64,000 nucleotides of DNA from Hyphomicrobiales bacterium (GTDB lineage: Bacteria > Pseudomonadota > Alphaproteobacteria > Rhizobiales > Aestuariivirgaceae): contig JADJVV010000001.1 of NCBI GenBank assembly GCA_016710435.1, positions 1,448,501-1,512,500 of the forward strand, written 5' to 3'. The stretch's first letter is position 1, and every line of letters begins with the position of its first letter. The position numbers and the translations under genes are program-made. Below, piece after piece: positions 29,105 to 40,864 of the stretch. The notes beneath the pieces are model-generated. The model did no database searches. It was not told the origin of the DNA and saw nothing but the letters and a program-made list of their open reading frames with translations.

Positions 29105-30154
29105 TTGAGCCAGACGATCAGCGCCCTTCATCCCATGCGCAGCCAAGCGACGCCTTCGACTCAAACCTCGCCTCACGGTCATCCGCCCGACGACAAGACC
29201 TTCACGCTCACCTTCGAGGACAACCGGCTGTTGTCCGTGCTGTTCGGTGAGCACGATGAACATCTCGCCCTGATCGAACACCGCCTTGCGGTCGCCATCA
29301 CGCCCCGCGGCAACCGCGTGGCCATCCGTGGCGAGGCGGCCAATGTCGAAAACGCCCGCGCCGTGCTGCTCGCCCTTTACGGCCGCGCCACGCGCGGACA
29401 GGAGATCACGCGCGGCGAAGTGGATGGTGCAGTCCGCATGGCCAAGGCCCAGTCCGAGAAGGACGTGACGGAAGGCGCTGTCCGCACCCGCCGCAAGGCC
29501 GTGATCGCCCGCACCCCGACGCAGGGTGAATACATCAACGCCATCCGCAAGAACGAACTCGTCTTCGGCATCGGCCCCGCCGGCACCGGCAAGACCTATC
29601 TCGCGGTTGCCTGCGCGGCGGAAGCGCTGATGAATGGCGAGGTGGACCGCATCGTGTTGTCGCGTCCCGCCGTCGAAGCGGGCGAACGCCTGGGCTTTCT
29701 CCCCGGCGACATGAAGGAAAAGGTCGATCCCTATCTCCGCCCGCTCTACGATGCGCTCTACGACATGATGCCCCAGGCGCTGGTCGCCAAGGGCCTTGCC
29801 GAAAACCAGATCGAGATCGCCCCCCTGGCCTTCATGCGCGGCCGCACGCTGTCGTCCGCCTTCATCATTCTCGACGAAGCGCAGAACACCACGCCGCAGC
29901 AGATGAAGATGTTCCTCACCCGCCTGGGCGAAGGCAGCCGCATGGTGGTGACGGGCGATCCGACGCAGGTGGACCTGCCCAACAACGCCACCTCCGGCCT
30001 GGCCGACGCGCTGGGCGTGCTCAAGGGCGTGAAGGGCATCTCGCAGGTGGAATTCAAGACCAGCGACATCGTCCGCCACCAGCTGGTGGGCCGCATCGTC
30101 GGCGCCTACGACAAGGCCGCCCAGAAGGCGCGGAGTCCCCGGCCGGCGAAATGA
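29105..30154 (+). CDS. phoH: PhoH-like ATPase (YbeZ)
   Basis: About 349 residues, a cytoplasmic P-loop NTPase that works with YbeY in RNA processing and ribosome quality control. Walker A GPAGTGKT is near residue 157 and Walker B is FIILDEAQNTTP. The TTG at 29105 has GGAG ten bases upstream; the ATG at 29135 (MRSQATPS) lacks a ribosome binding site but would give a 339-residue protein of equally normal size. The stop overlaps the ybeY ATG. Confidence 0.92.
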   Translation: MSQTISALHPMRSQATPSTQTSPHGHPPDDKTFTLTFEDNRLLSVLFGEHDEHLALIEHRLAVAITPRGNRVAIRGEAANVENARAVLLALYGRATRGQEITRGEVDGAVRMAKAQSEKDVTEGAVRTRRKAVIARTPTQGEYINAIRKNELVFGIGPAGTGKTYLAVACAAEALMNGEVDRIVLSRPAVEAGERLGFLPGDMKEKVDPYLRPLYDALYDMMPQALVAKGLAENQIEIAPLAFMRGRTLSSAFIILDEAQNTTPQQMKMFLTRLGEGSRMVVTGDPTQVDLPNNATSGLADALGVLKGVKGISQVEFKTSDIVRHQLVGRIVGAYDKAAQKARSPRPAK

Positions 30155-30609
30155 CCCTCTCCATCGAAATTGAACACGAGGCCTGGGAAGCGCTCCCGGG
30201 CCTTGCTGCTCTGGCGGAACGCGCCGTTGCGGCGGCCCTTGAAGACCGCGGCGAAACCGGAGCCGTGACCCTGCTCTTCACCTCCGATGCGGAGATGCAG
30301 GTGTTGAACCGCGACTGGCGCGGCAAGGACAAGCCCACCAACGTGCTGTCCTTCCCGGCACCCGCCATGCCCGTGCCGGAGGGCGAGGCAACGCCGCTCG
30401 GCGATATTGCGCTGGCCTGCGAGACCGTGAGCCGCGAGGCCGCGGAACAAGGCAAGCCCCTGGCCGACCACACCACCCATCTGATCGTGCATGGCACGCT
30501 TCATCTTTTGGGCTATGATCACGAAACCGATGGCGAAGCCGAGGACATGGAAAACGAGGAACGCAAGATCCTCGCCCGTCTCGGCATCGCCGATCCATAT
30601 GAATCATGA
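30151..30609 (+). CDS. ybeY: Endoribonuclease YbeY
   Basis: 152-residue metal-dependent RNase acting in 16S rRNA 3'-end maturation and late 30S quality control. The zinc motif HGTLHLLGYDH gives His114, His118 and His124. The NRDWRGKDKPTNVLSFP block is the other conserved stretch. It overlaps phoH upstream (ATGA) and corC downstream (ATGA), so the three are translationally coupled. Confidence 0.97.
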   Translation: MTLSIEIEHEAWEALPGLAALAERAVAAALEDRGETGAVTLLFTSDAEMQVLNRDWRGKDKPTNVLSFPAPAMPVPEGEATPLGDIALACETVSREAAEQGKPLADHTTHLIVHGTLHLLGYDHETDGEAEDMENEERKILARLGIADPYES

Positions 30610-31568
30610 CGAACGACAAACCATTCGAATCCAAACCCGGCATCCTGCAGAAATTGCGGCGCCGTTTCCTCCACACCGCCGACCTGCGCGAAAGCCTTGA
30701 GACGGTCATCGAGAACCATGCCGAACACTCCGGCGGCCGCGCCATGGCCGAGGACGCCCGTTCCATGCTGGGCAATCTCCTGGGTTTTTCCAACCTGCGC
30801 GTCGATGACCTGATGGTGCCCCGCGCCGACATCACCGCGCTCGAAGAAACCTGCACCATGCGGGAACTTCTGGAGAAGTTCACCGACGCCAACCACTCCC
30901 GCCTGCCCATCTACCGCGAGACACTGGATGACGTGACGGGGATGATCCACGTGAAGGACTACCTGCACTGGCTTTCCCACAAGGGGCGCACCAAGAAGGT
31001 GAAGGGCAAGGTATCCGGCCTGTCGCTGCCGTCCGAAGAACTGGCGACGCCGATCAAGGGCCACCCCTCGCTGCTCCGCGATGTGCTTTATGTGCCGCCG
31101 TCCATGCCGGCCTCCGACCTGCTGGTGAAGATGAAGACCTCGCACATCCACATGGCGATTGTCGTCGACGAATATGGCGGCAGCGACGGGCTTGTGTCCT
31201 TCGAGGACCTCGTGGAAGCGATCGTCGGCGACATCGCCGATGAGCATGACGATGACGACCAGGTGGCGATGATCAAGAAGCAGGGCGCCGACACGTGGAT
31301 TGCCGATGCCCGCATCTCCATCTCCACCCTCGATCAGATGTTCAAGGTCGATCTCCTTCCGGCGGAGGAGGAGGATGAGGCCGACACGCTGGGCGGACTC
31401 ATTTTTGAGATGAAGGGTCGCGTGCCCTCCAAGGGCGAGATCATCACCCATGCGTCGGGCATGGAGTTCGAGATCATCGACAGTGATCCGCGCCGGGTGA
31501 AGAAGGTGAAAATCCACCTCACGGGCGCATCCACGCCCGCCGATGAAACGGCGGGCGACAAGGACTGA
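30606..31568 (+). CDS. corC: CorC/HlyC-type CBS domain protein
   Basis: 320 residues without membrane segments: a tandem CBS pair (about 70-200, DLMVPRADITALEE and VVDEYGGSDGLVSFEDLVE) and a C-terminal CorC_HlyC domain (about 225-310). Such proteins are linked to magnesium/cobalt efflux and membrane integrity. The ATG overlaps the ybeY stop. In most proteobacteria the next gene is lnt (apolipoprotein N-acyltransferase); here it is a convergent adenosine kinase, so the operon ends early. Confidence 0.92.
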   Translation: MTNDKPFESKPGILQKLRRRFLHTADLRESLETVIENHAEHSGGRAMAEDARSMLGNLLGFSNLRVDDLMVPRADITALEETCTMRELLEKFTDANHSRLPIYRETLDDVTGMIHVKDYLHWLSHKGRTKKVKGKVSGLSLPSEELATPIKGHPSLLRDVLYVPPSMPASDLLVKMKTSHIHMAIVVDEYGGSDGLVSFEDLVEAIVGDIADEHDDDDQVAMIKKQGADTWIADARISISTLDQMFKVDLLPAEEEDEADTLGGLIFEMKGRVPSKGEIITHASGMEFEIIDSDPRRVKKVKIHLTGASTPADETAGDKD

Positions 31569-31585
31569 TTGCAGCAGGCGGCTGA

Positions 31586-32581
31586 CTACAGGAGCCCGGC
31601 ACCTTTGGCGTAGTCGCGGAGGTTCACCTCGGGCCTGGCGCCCACATGGGAGATCACCTCGGCTGCCGCGAGACCGCCCAGTTCGGCGCAGCGCTTCAGG
31701 GGCATCTCGCGGGTGAAGCCGAAGAGAAAGCCTGCGGCATAGAGATCGCCGGCACCCGTCACATCCACCACGCTGTCGATGGCGCGCGCCGGCACCTCGA
31801 CGGTTTCCCCGCCGCGCACGATGACGCTGCCCTTTTCCGAGCGCGTCAGCACCGCGACGCTGCAATCCTTGCGGATCGCTTCCAGCGCGCCGTTGAAGTT
31901 CTGCGTCTGGTAGAGCGACTTGATCTCGGTCTCGTTGGCGAAGACGATGTCGATCCGTGAACGGATGAGATGCAGGAAGTCGGCACGGTGCCGCTCCACG
32001 CAGAATGAATCCGACAACGTGACCGAGGTGAGACGGTTGGCGGCGCGGGCAATGTCGGAGGCGCGGCGGAAGGCATCCTTGGCCTCCGGGCGATCGTAGA
32101 GATAGCCTTCCATGTAGGTAACACGCGATCCCTGCACGGTGGCCTCGTCGATGTCGGCGGTGGTCAGGTTCACGCAGGCGCCGAGATAGGTGTTCATGGT
32201 GCGCTCTGAATCAGGTGTCACCAGAATGAAGGAACGCGCCGTGGCCGGACCTTCCGTAGCGGCAGCGGAGTTGAACTGCACCCCTTGCGACCGCATGTCG
32301 TGACGGTAGATGTCACCCAGTTGGTCCTTCTTCACCTTGCCGAAATAGGCGGCGCGTCCGCCGAAGGAGGCAACGCCCGCCGCGGTATTGCCAGCCGACC
32401 CGCCCGACACTTCCCGGGCCGGACCCATGACGCCATAGAGCTGCTCGGCACGCGACTCATCGATCAGGTTCATGGAGCCCTTCACGAGTTTTTCCCGGGC
32501 AATGAAGGCATCATCCACGCGGGCGATCACGTCCACGATGGCATTGCCGATGGTCAACACGTCGAAGCGAATGTCATGCAT
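31586..32581 (-). CDS. PfkB-family adenosine kinase
   Basis: 331 residues of the ribokinase fold. The N-terminal signature VSGGSAGNTAAGVASFGG and the C-terminal VVDVTGAGDLYAAGFLFG, with the catalytic Asp in GAGD, are clear. Length and the TIGNAIVDVIARV start resemble the alphaproteobacterial adenosine kinases, which salvage adenosine to AMP. Another nucleoside or sugar as substrate is possible. It is monocistronic, converges on corC, and diverges from the EI24 gene. Confidence 0.85.
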   Translation of the reverse strand: MHDIRFDVLTIGNAIVDVIARVDDAFIAREKLVKGSMNLIDESRAEQLYGVMGPAREVSGGSAGNTAAGVASFGGRAAYFGKVKKDQLGDIYRHDMRSQGVQFNSAAATEGPATARSFILVTPDSERTMNTYLGACVNLTTADIDEATVQGSRVTYMEGYLYDRPEAKDAFRRASDIARAANRLTSVTLSDSFCVERHRADFLHLIRSRIDIVFANETEIKSLYQTQNFNGALEAIRKDCSVAVLTRSEKGSVIVRGGETVEVPARAIDSVVDVTGAGDLYAAGFLFGFTREMPLKRCAELGGLAAAEVISHVGARPEVNLRDYAKGAGLL

Positions 32582-32743
32582 GTCCGCTCGCTAGCCCGGA
32601 TCACTTGCGCAAACAAGCCGCAATCCCCAGATGAACCCGGACTTTGACGGAATCCGGAGAGTGCAGGAAAATTGCGCGACAACAGGAACACATGGCGATT
32701 TTGATGTTTCTGCGATCCGTCAAAACGCTGTAGGTGTGACCCC

Positions 32744-33406
32744 ATGATCAAAGCCGCATTCAGGGCCCTGGGCGATGTGACGTCGCCGGAATTCCGCAGC
32801 ATCCTGTGGAAGGCGATCGGCCTTGCCCTGCTGCTCTTCGTGCTGATCCTCGCCGGCGTCGAGGCACTGTTCTGGTTCCTGACCTTCGTGCCCTGGCCCT
32901 GGCTTGAAACAATCCTGGCGTTGGGCGCGGGGCTGGGCCTGCTGGTGGCGTTCTTCTTTCTCATGGCCCCCGTGACCGCCATGTTCGCAGGCCTTTATCT
33001 CGATACCGTGGCGGAGAAGGTTGAGCGCAAGCATTATCCGCTGGCCCCGCCCGGCAAGGCCCAACCGGCGTTGAAGAGCATCCTGCTTGCGGTGCAGTTC
33101 GGTCTTCTCGTCTTGCTGGTGAACGTGCTCGCCTTGCCGCTCATCTTCACGGGCTTTGGTGCCATCGCGCTGGTGCTGGTGAACGCCTACCTGCTCAGCC
33201 GCGAATATTTCGAGATGGCGGCGATGCGTGTGATGGCGGTGGATGACGCCCGCGAATTTCGCAAGGCCCACGCGCTGGATGTGTTCGTGGCCGGGCTCAT
33301 CCCGGCGTTGCTGGCGCTTGTGCCCGTGCTGAACCTCGTCGTGCCGCTCTTTGCCACGTCCTATTTCGTGCACCTCTTCAGGTCGGTGCGGGGGTCTTCG
33401 GCGTAA
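32744..33406 (+). CDS. EI24/CysZ-like membrane protein
   Basis: 220 residues with about four long hydrophobic helices (near 24-52, 60-90, 118-150 and 182-212) of the EI24 domain, which includes the sulfate transporter CysZ and many uncharacterised alphaproteobacterial proteins. MAPVTAMFAGLYLDTVAEKVE is a typical family block. Its last 29 bases overlap the 3' end of convergent nth. No sulfur genes are nearby, so sulfate transport is not implied. Confidence 0.78.
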   Translation: MIKAAFRALGDVTSPEFRSILWKAIGLALLLFVLILAGVEALFWFLTFVPWPWLETILALGAGLGLLVAFFFLMAPVTAMFAGLYLDTVAEKVERKHYPLAPPGKAQPALKSILLAVQFGLLVLLVNVLALPLIFTGFGAIALVLVNAYLLSREYFEMAAMRVMAVDDAREFRKAHALDVFVAGLIPALLALVPVLNLVVPLFATSYFVHLFRSVRGSSA

Positions 33407-34085
33407 ACGGACAGAGATCGGCAATGAGGCAGCGCCAGCACTCCGGCTTGCGCGCCTTGCAGACGTAGCGCCCGTGCAGGATCAGCCAGTGGTGCGCATG
33501 CTGGAGATAGGGCGCGGGCACCGTTTTCAGCAGTTTCTCCTCCACCTCCAGCGGCGTGGCACCAGTTGCGAGTCCGAGCCTGTTGCCCAGCCGGAACAGA
33601 TGCGTATCGACAGCGATCGTGGGTTCGCCGAAGACGGCGTTGAGCACCACGTTGGCGGTCTTGCGGCCGACACCCGGCAGGGCCTCCAGCGCGGCGCGGT
33701 CATGGGGCACCTGCGAGCCATGCCGCTCCACCAGCATCTTTGAAAGTGCGATCACGTTCTTCGCCTTGCCGCGAAACAGGCCGATGGTCTTGATGTAGTC
33801 GGTGAGCGTGGCCTCGCCCAGCGCCAGCATTTTCTCCGGCGTATCCGCCACCTGGAACAGCGGCCCCGTGGCGCGGTTCACGCTCTCATCCGTGGCTTGC
33901 GCCGACAGGACGACAGCCACCAGAAAGGTGAAGGGATTGAGCGAGGTCAGCTCTCCCTTGGGTTCCGGATTGGCAGCGTGGAAGCGAAAGAACATGGCCT
34001 TCACATTTTCCGGCGCAAGGCGCGGAACCCGCCGGGCCTTGGCAGGTTTGCCTGATGTGGTCTTGCCGGGAGGATTTTTTGCCAT
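33378..34085 (-). CDS. nth: Endonuclease III
   Basis: 235-residue base-excision-repair glycosylase/AP lyase for oxidised pyrimidines. The helix-hairpin-helix LPGVGRKTANVV holds the catalytic lysine, IAVDTHLFRL the catalytic aspartate, and CKARKPECWRCLIADLC gives the C-X6-C-X2-C-X5-C iron-sulfur cluster. The ATG at 34085 (MAKNPPGK) is preferred over a TTG at 34130, neither having a good ribosome binding site. A basic N-terminal tail of about 30 residues precedes the conserved domain. Convergent with EI24, with 29 bases of overlap. Confidence 0.95.
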   Translation of the reverse strand: MAKNPPGKTTSGKPAKARRVPRLAPENVKAMFFRFHAANPEPKGELTSLNPFTFLVAVVLSAQATDESVNRATGPLFQVADTPEKMLALGEATLTDYIKTIGLFRGKAKNVIALSKMLVERHGSQVPHDRAALEALPGVGRKTANVVLNAVFGEPTIAVDTHLFRLGNRLGLATGATPLEVEEKLLKTVPAPYLQHAHHWLILHGRYVCKARKPECWRCLIADLCPFTPKTPAPT

Positions 34086-34135
34086 GGAAATGTCTGCCGC
34101 TGGTCTGCCGTCCTTCTTTTGCGTAAACAACAGTC

Positions 34136-34597
34136 ATGAGCAACAGTGATCACCGCAACTGGAGCATCACTCTCACGCCGCACCGGTCCCTCACGCGGCA
34201 GGGTTTCATTGCCGTCATGGCCTTGATTGCCGTCCTCAACCTCATTGCCGGCAGCGTGTTCTTCGCCATCGGCGCCTGGCCGGTGGTGGGGTTCTGCGGG
34301 CTGGACGTGCTGATCATGTACTGGGCCTTCCGGCGCAATTTCGCCGATAGCGCCTGCGCGGAGCGGATCATTGCCGAGGACAGCAAGCTGCATCTCCACC
34401 GCCTCGCCGAAGGGCGCGCGCCCAGCGAAGTGACCTTCAACCGCCGCTGGGTGAAGGTGGACCTGGAACAGGACGAGGCGCGCGAATTGACCGGCAAGTT
34501 GTTCCTGCGTTCGCACGGCGAGTCCCACGAGATCGCGAGCTTTCTCGGGGCCGACGAGCGGCTGTCGCTGGCCCGGGCGCTGCGCCGCGCCATCTGA
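34136..34597 (+). CDS. DUF2244 family membrane protein
   Basis: 153 residues with two adjacent hydrophobic helices (about 23-65) and a conserved C-terminal cytosolic part with NRRWVKVDLEQDEAR and GADERLSLARALRRAI. This is the DUF2244 family, function unknown, often found next to nth in alphaproteobacteria as here. It diverges from nth by about 50 bases. Confidence 0.85.
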   Translation: MSNSDHRNWSITLTPHRSLTRQGFIAVMALIAVLNLIAGSVFFAIGAWPVVGFCGLDVLIMYWAFRRNFADSACAERIIAEDSKLHLHRLAEGRAPSEVTFNRRWVKVDLEQDEARELTGKLFLRSHGESHEIASFLGADERLSLARALRRAI

Positions 34598-34654
34598 AGG
34601 TGATGATGCGCTCCGGTTTTCGGGTGGCCGTGCCGGCAAGCGGAGCCTAGCGTG

Positions 34655-35518
34655 ATGGCCATGACACACGATCACATCTCGCAACTCGACGACTACGCCC
34701 GCGTCCGCGACGTTCTCGCCTTCCTCACGGAAAACTGGCGCGACCAGCCACCGCTCGATGTGCTGGCCGCGCGCGCCCGCATGTCGCCGGACGGGTTGCA
34801 GCGCCTCTTCACCCGGTGGGCCGGGCTCACGCCGAAGGCCTTCCTGCAGGCGCTGACGCTTGACCACGCCCGCGCCATGCTGCAGGACCGTGCCAGCATT
34901 CTTGATACGGCCCTCGATGTGGGCCTTTCCGGGCCGGGCCGCCTGCATGACCTCTTTGTGACCCACGAAGGCATGCCGCCCGGTGCCTACAAGGAAAAGG
35001 GCGCGGGCCTTGATATTGCCTACGGCTTTCACCCTTCACCCTTCGGATTGGCGCTCGTGATGGCAACCCCCTTCGGCCTCTGCGGCCTGGCCTTTGCTGA
35101 CCGGGGCGAAGAGAAGACCGTGCTCGCAGACATGACTGGCCGCTGGCCCAATGCTCAGTACACGGAGAATTCCGCCGCTACGGCTCCCTATGCGGCGCGC
35201 ATCTTTGCACCCGGCGCGTGGCGCGACGGCCAGCCCTTGCGGGTCACCATGATCGGCACCGACTTTGAAATCCGCGTCTGGGAAACGCTGCTGAAAATCC
35301 CGACTGGCAAGGCCACCACCTATGGCGATATTGCCGCAGCCGTGGGCTCACCCAAGGCCGCCCGCGCCGTGGGTGCCGCCGTCGGGCGCAATCCCATCTC
35401 CTTCGTGGTGCCGTGCCACCGTGTGCTGGGAAAGTCCGGCGACCTCACCGGCTATCACTGGGGCCTCACCCGAAAACGCGCCATCCTCGGTTGGGAAGCC
35501 GGAAAAATCGCGGGCTGA
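34655..35518 (+). CDS. AraC-type HTH fused to O6-methylguanine-DNA methyltransferase (Ada-like, no zinc domain)
   Basis: 287 residues. Residues about 15-110 form an AraC-type DNA-binding domain (LDVLAARARMSPDGLQRLF), and residues about 185-285 the methyltransferase with acceptor Cys254 in VPCHRV and the RAVGAAVGRNP block. The N-terminal Ada domain with four zinc-binding cysteines, which senses methyl phosphotriesters, is missing. The protein can repair O6-methylguanine; whether it still activates transcription is unclear. The ATG at 34655 is nine bases after GGAG; GTG 34652 and ATG 34661 are alternatives. Confidence 0.88.
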   Translation: MAMTHDHISQLDDYARVRDVLAFLTENWRDQPPLDVLAARARMSPDGLQRLFTRWAGLTPKAFLQALTLDHARAMLQDRASILDTALDVGLSGPGRLHDLFVTHEGMPPGAYKEKGAGLDIAYGFHPSPFGLALVMATPFGLCGLAFADRGEEKTVLADMTGRWPNAQYTENSAATAPYAARIFAPGAWRDGQPLRVTMIGTDFEIRVWETLLKIPTGKATTYGDIAAAVGSPKAARAVGAAVGRNPISFVVPCHRVLGKSGDLTGYHWGLTRKRAILGWEAGKIAG

Positions 35519-35520
35519 GC

Positions 35521-36141
35521 TTACGCGTGCAGCACGTCGATCGAGGCGGGCAGCGAGTTGGCCTTGAGCTTGTAGACCACCGGCACGCCCGTTTCGAGTT
35601 CGCGCTTGAGGATCTGTTCGGGCGTCAATCCCTCGATCGCCATGATGAGCGAACGCAGCGAGTTGCCGTGGGCGGCCACGAGCACCGTCTTGCCGTCCAG
35701 CACATGGGGCTGGATCATGTGCATGTAGTAAGGCAGCGAACGGGCCAGCGTGTCCTTCAGGCTTTCACCCCCGGGCGGCGGCACGTCGAAGCTGCGCCGC
35801 CAGATGTGCACCTGCTCCTCGCCGAACTTCTTGCGCGCGTCATCCTTGTTGAGGCCGGTGAGATCGCCGTAGTGACGCTCGTTCAGGGCCTGGTCGCGTG
35901 TTTCAGGAAGGCCCGTCTGGCCCAGTTCCTCAAGGATCAGCTTGAGCGTGTTCTGCGCCCGCGACAGTGCCGAGGTGAAGCACAGGTCGAACTTCAGGCC
36001 CTTGGCCTTGAGGCGCTGCCCGGCGGCGCGTGCTTCAGCCACACCTTTGTCGGTGAGCGGCACGTCCTTCCAGCCGGTGAAGAGGTTCTTCAGGTTCCAA
36101 TCGCTTTGCCCGTGACGGACAAGCACAAGTGTTCCACTCAT
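35521..36141 (-). CDS. gpmA: 2,3-bisphosphoglycerate-dependent phosphoglycerate mutase
   Basis: 206 residues, the short alphaproteobacterial form of the glycolytic enzyme interconverting 3- and 2-phosphoglycerate. [10 protein letters not shown] contains the phosphohistidine (His10), LNERHYGDL the substrate loop and VAAHGNSLR the second catalytic histidine. It follows dapB with one base between genes, so it is cotranscribed. The stop lies two bases from the convergent MGMT stop. Confidence 0.95.
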   Translation of the reverse strand: MSGTLVLVRHGQSDWNLKNLFTGWKDVPLTDKGVAEARAAGQRLKAKGLKFDLCFTSALSRAQNTLKLILEELGQTGLPETRDQALNERHYGDLTGLNKDDARKKFGEEQVHIWRRSFDVPPPGGESLKDTLARSLPYYMHMIQPHVLDGKTVLVAAHGNSLRSLIMAIEGLTPEQILKRELETGVPVVYKLKANSLPASIDVLHA

Positions 36142-36142
36142 G

Positions 36143-36949
36143 TCAGTTCAATCCCAATACATCCATCATTGAATAAAGTCCGGGCGTCTGGCCCTTGCCC
36201 CACAGCGCCGCCTTCACGGCGCCGCGGGCAAACAGTTCGCGGCTCTCGGCCACGTGGCGGAGTTCCAGCCGCTCGCCGTTGCCTGCGAAGATCACGGTAT
36301 GATCACCGACCACCGTGCCGCCGCGCAACGTGGCAAAGCCGATGTCGCCCGCATTGCGGGCCCCGGTGTGGCCATCACGCACGCGCACGGATTTTTCCTT
36401 GAGCGAAACCGCGCGGCCATCGGCGGCCGCCTTGCCGAGGAGGAGGGCCGTGCCTGATGGCGCATCGATCTTCATGCGGTGGTGCATCTCCAGCACCTCG
36501 ATGTCGAAGTCTTCGCCCAAAGCCGCCGCCGCCTTCTTCACCAGCGCCGCCAGCAGGTTGACGCCGAGCGAGAAATTGCCGGTCTTGATGATGCAGGTCT
36601 TCGCCGCAGCAGCGCGGATCGCGTCATCACCGGCGGCATCGATACCGGTTGTGCCGATCACGTGAATCTTCTGCTGGGCCGCGGTGAGCGGCACCAGCGC
36701 CAGCGTCGCCTTGGGTACGGTGAAATCGATGATGCCGTCACAGGCCGCGAGCACCGCTTCGGGTGAATCGCTGATGCTGACACCCAGTTTTCCAAGACCG
36801 ATCATCTCGCCGTAGTCGTGGCCGACGGCAGGTGAACCCTTGGCTTCGAGGCCACCGGCAAGCGTGCAGCCCTCCGTGGCGTGAACGATGCGGGCGAGTT
36901 CCCGGCCCATGCGGCCCCCGGCCCCGGCGATGGCAAGTCTCAGTGTCAT
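36143..36949 (-). CDS. dapB: 4-hydroxy-tetrahydrodipicolinate reductase
   Basis: 268-residue enzyme of lysine and diaminopimelate synthesis. The N-terminal nucleotide motif [12 protein letters not shown] (residues 9-20), VIGTTGID and the catalytic [14 protein letters not shown] are all present; [10 protein letters not shown] precedes the C terminus. It lies 57 bases after dppF and directly before gpmA on the minus strand. Confidence 0.97.
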   Translation of the reverse strand: MTLRLAIAGAGGRMGRELARIVHATEGCTLAGGLEAKGSPAVGHDYGEMIGLGKLGVSISDSPEAVLAACDGIIDFTVPKATLALVPLTAAQQKIHVIGTTGIDAAGDDAIRAAAAKTCIIKTGNFSLGVNLLAALVKKAAAALGEDFDIEVLEMHHRMKIDAPSGTALLLGKAAADGRAVSLKEKSVRVRDGHTGARNAGDIGFATLRGGTVVGDHTVIFAGNGERLELRHVAESRELFARGAVKAALWGKGQTPGLYSMMDVLGLN

Positions 36950-37006
36950 GCCGCCGCCTTAGCGAAAATCGCGGGCAGAGGAAACAGCTTCCTCACGGGA
37001 ATGCCG

Positions 37007-37959
<953 letters not shown>

Positions 37960-37963
<4 letters not shown>

Positions 37964-38937
37964 GCCGCACCTCCCGGCACCTTCGCCGTGGTGTTGATGT
38001 TGAGCGGGAAATAGCACAGCACGCCGTCTTTGAGTGGCGGCGGCGTCTGGCACACGGGTTGCGCCAGCGAGCAGCGCGGCGCGAAGAGGCAGCCCGGAGG
38101 ACGGTCGAACTGGCCCGGCACCATGCCGGCAATCGAGGGAAGCCTGCGGCCCGTGGCGCGTTCCGGCAGCGATGCGAGCAACGCCGCCGTGTAGGGATGG
38201 CGCGGCCGGGCGAAGAGCGCTTTCACCGGCTGTTCTTCCACCTTCTGTCCGGCGTAATGCACGCTCACCTTCTCGGCGGTTTCGGCAACAACGCCCATGG
38301 AATGGGTGATGAGGATGAGGGCCGTGCCCGTTTCCTTCTGCAAGCTGGTGAGCAGGTCGAGGATCTGCGCCTGGATGGTGACGTCGAGTGCCGTGGTCGG
38401 TTCATCGGCGATGATGAGCTTGGGTTTGCAGGCCAGCGCCATGGCGATCATCACGCGCTGCGCCATGCCGCCGGAGAACTGGTGCGGGTAGGCATTGAGG
38501 CGCGATTCCGGCGCGGGGATACCGACGGCATCCAGCAACGCGATGCTGCGGGCGCGGCGTTGCGCCTTGTCCATGCCGAGATGGGTCTGCAGCGCCTCGC
38601 CCAGCTGGAAGCCCACCGTGAAGCACGGATTGAGGCTCGTCATCGGCTCCTGGAAGATCATCGTCATGTCCTTGCCGATGATCTTGCGGCGCTCTTCGCC
38701 GCTGATGGTGAGGAAGTCGCGGCCGTCGAAGGTGATGCGGTCGGCCGTCACCCGCGCGGTCTTGGGCAGCAGGCCCATGACGGCGAGCATGGCCACCGAC
38801 TTGCCTGAGCCGGATTCGCCCACGATCGCGTGGATCTGCCCCTGTTCGACGGAGAGCGTCACACCGTCGACGGCGCGGAACCACCCGGAGGAGGTGCGGA
38901 ATTCGACGACGAGATTCTGGATGTCGAGAAGCGCCAT
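37960..38937 (-). CDS. dppD: Dipeptide/oligopeptide ABC transporter ATP-binding protein
   Basis: 325-residue partner ATPase of DppF. Walker [28 protein letters not shown] and [12 protein letters not shown] are clear, followed by the oligopeptide C-terminal domain ([17 protein letters not shown]). It follows dppC by four bases and is coupled to dppF. The paired ATPases drive uptake of short peptides or a peptide-like or nickel ligand. Confidence 0.93.
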
Positions 38938-38941
38938 GGCG

Positions 38942-39830
38942 TCAGCTCTTCCTCAGGCGCGGGTCGAGGGCATCGCGGAGCCCGTCGCCCATCAGGTTGA
39001 TGGCCATGACGGTGATGAGAATGCACAAGCCCGGAAGCGCCATGACCCAGGGGTGTGACAGCATGAGGTCGCGCGTATCGGCCAGCATGGCGCCCCATTC
39101 CGGCGTTGGCGGTTGCGCGCCAAGCCCGAGGAAGCCGAGGCCCGCCGCCTCAAGGATTGCATCCGAGACGCCCAGCGCCGCCTGCACGATGAGCGGTGCC
39201 AGGCAGTTGGGCAGAACTGTTGCCGTCATCAGTCGGAAGGGCCGGACACCTGCAACTTTCGCCGCCGTCACGTAGTCCTTGGTCAGTTCCGCCAGCGCCG
39301 AGGCGCGCACCAGGCGCACATAGCGTGGCAGGTAGACGATGGTGACGGCGATGATCGTGTTGGTGAGGGAAGGCCCGATGATGGCGATGATGAGGATGGC
39401 AAGCACCAGCGACGGGATCGCCATGATCAGGTCCATGATGCGGATGATGACGACATCGACAAGGCCGCCGAACCATGCGGCAGCAAGCCCCAGGGCGACC
39501 CCCACGGCCATGGACACCATCATCACCGAGAGGCCGATGAAGAGCGAGATGCGCGCCCCGAACATCAGGCGCGAGAGCATGTCGCGGCCCACCGCATCGG
39601 TGCCGAGCCAGAAGCGCGGGTCATGGCCCTCCGACCAGAACGGCGGCAGCTTGGTGGAGCCCTTGAACTGTTCGACGGGATTGTAGGGCGCCAGCAGCGG
39701 CGCGAAGAGCGCCAGCAGAACGACGAAACAGACGACCGTCAGGCCGATCACCGCACCGCGGTTCTCCGAGAAGGCCGACCAGAAGGCGCGCAGCGCCCCC
39801 GGTGGTTTCCGCGCCGGGGCGATGAGTGTT

Positions 39831-39841
<11 letters not shown>
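38942..39841 (-). CDS. dppC: Dipeptide-type ABC transporter permease
   Basis: 299 residues with about six helices: an N-terminal OppC_N segment (around 20-60) and the BPD_transp_1 domain. The EAA-type loop is around YVTAAKVAGVRPFRLMTATVL. The ATG at 39841 (MASETLIAPARK) overlaps the end of dppB by 11 bases, so translation is coupled. Pairs with DppB to form the channel. Confidence 0.93.
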
Positions 39842-40844
<1,003 letters not shown>

Positions 40845-40864
40845 GAGGCCGGATCAAGAAAAAA

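Noticed and set aside
36960..37000. Hairpin GAGGAA/TTCCTC after dppF as a terminator
   Set aside because: Six pairs with a short loop and no T tract; dapB may simply be cotranscribed.
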